From Bacteroidaceae bacterium (GTDB taxonomy: Bacteria > Bacteroidota > Bacteroidia > Bacteroidales > Bacteroidaceae), in NCBI GenBank assembly GCA_017503645.1, contig JAFVSR010000012.1:1-39826 (forward strand): a DNA stretch of 39,826 nucleotides, given 5' to 3'. The translations under genes were made by a program, and so were the position numbers. Positions 39,747-39,826 of this stretch are shown here, piece after piece; the stretch's first letter is position 1; each line of letters opens with the position of its first letter. Under the pieces are notes generated by a model that worked only from the letters and a program-made list of their open reading frames with translations, searched no databases and was not told where the DNA came from.

Positions 39747-39826
39747 ATGGCAAACGATAAGCAAAATACAAGTCCTAATGTACCCAATAAGAGAGAGCAG
39801 AGCGGAATTTATTCCGGCTATGCCGA
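39747..39826 (+). CDS. Start of a third gene in the restriction-modification locus (partial)
   Basis: ATG 39747 (MANDKQNTSPNVPNKREQSG then IYSGYA) is open to the window edge; ATG 39741 is in the same frame. It begins 41 bases after hsdM on the same strand. The 26 visible residues are polar and probably disordered, and no family can be named. It could be an accessory gene often found between hsdM and hsdS, or the beginning of hsdS itself. Confidence 0.5.
   Translation, partial: MANDKQNTSPNVPNKREQSGIYSGYA

Overview
The window comes from a Bacteroidales bacterium (Bacteroidota). The evidence is: promoters of the phylum-specific type (TTG near -33, TAnnTTTG or TATCTTCG near -7, 19-22 bases apart); few strong Shine-Dalgarno sites; a FeoA-FeoB fusion; DUF4488-like, OmpH/Skp-like and Cthe_2159-like secreted proteins; and a sialic acid operon of lyase, epimerase and symporter. 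The genus cannot be fixed by eye.

Positions 1-6800 are an accessory region. It holds the end of a BspA-type leucine-rich repeat protein, a small orphan ORF, a truncated PD-(D/E)XK (PDDEXK_4-like) gene, a Sel1-like gene followed in the same frame by a second ORF, and a complete PDDEXK_4-like nuclease. After these come three genes that look like a unit: a 137-aa orphan (3492), a degenerate RpoD-like sigma-70 relative without the C-terminal helix-turn-helix (3959), and an AAA+ ATPase with N-terminal winged-helix-like sequence (5146). Three genes here (1014, 3492, 5146) are preceded by almost the same promoter of about 32 bases. The conserved spacer suggests shared control or duplication. This is the best candidate for an undescribed system.

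Positions 6800-35000 are mostly chromosomal housekeeping and metabolism. They include a SIMPL-domain protein, aspartase (aspA), a Cthe_2159-like lipoprotein, an OmpH-like protein with a small membrane protein, PepD peptidase, a beta-helix lipoprotein with a small basic protein, divergent rlmH and nadC, and a LytS/LytTR two-component pair. Next come guanine deaminase, a DUF454 protein and a DUF4488-like protein. An iron operon follows (feoAB, a hemerythrin/ScdA-like protein, and a LuxR-type regulator with a degenerate receiver), with a His-rich secreted protein upstream. A sialic acid operon comes next (nanA, N-acylglucosamine 2-epimerase, and a Kelch mutarotase fused to an SSS symporter). Upstream of it lies a DUF5009/HGSNAT-like acyltransferase. 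The stretch ends with trmO and umuDC.

Positions 35000-39826 carry a more AT-rich type I restriction-modification locus (hsdR, hsdM, start of a third gene), with tandem repeats and a hairpin between hsdR and hsdM. It looks horizontally acquired. Non-coding features include three copies of an imperfect palindromic intergenic repeat, long near-perfect palindromic terminators (two with gene stop codons inside the stem), and a possible small RNA near 6900-7045.
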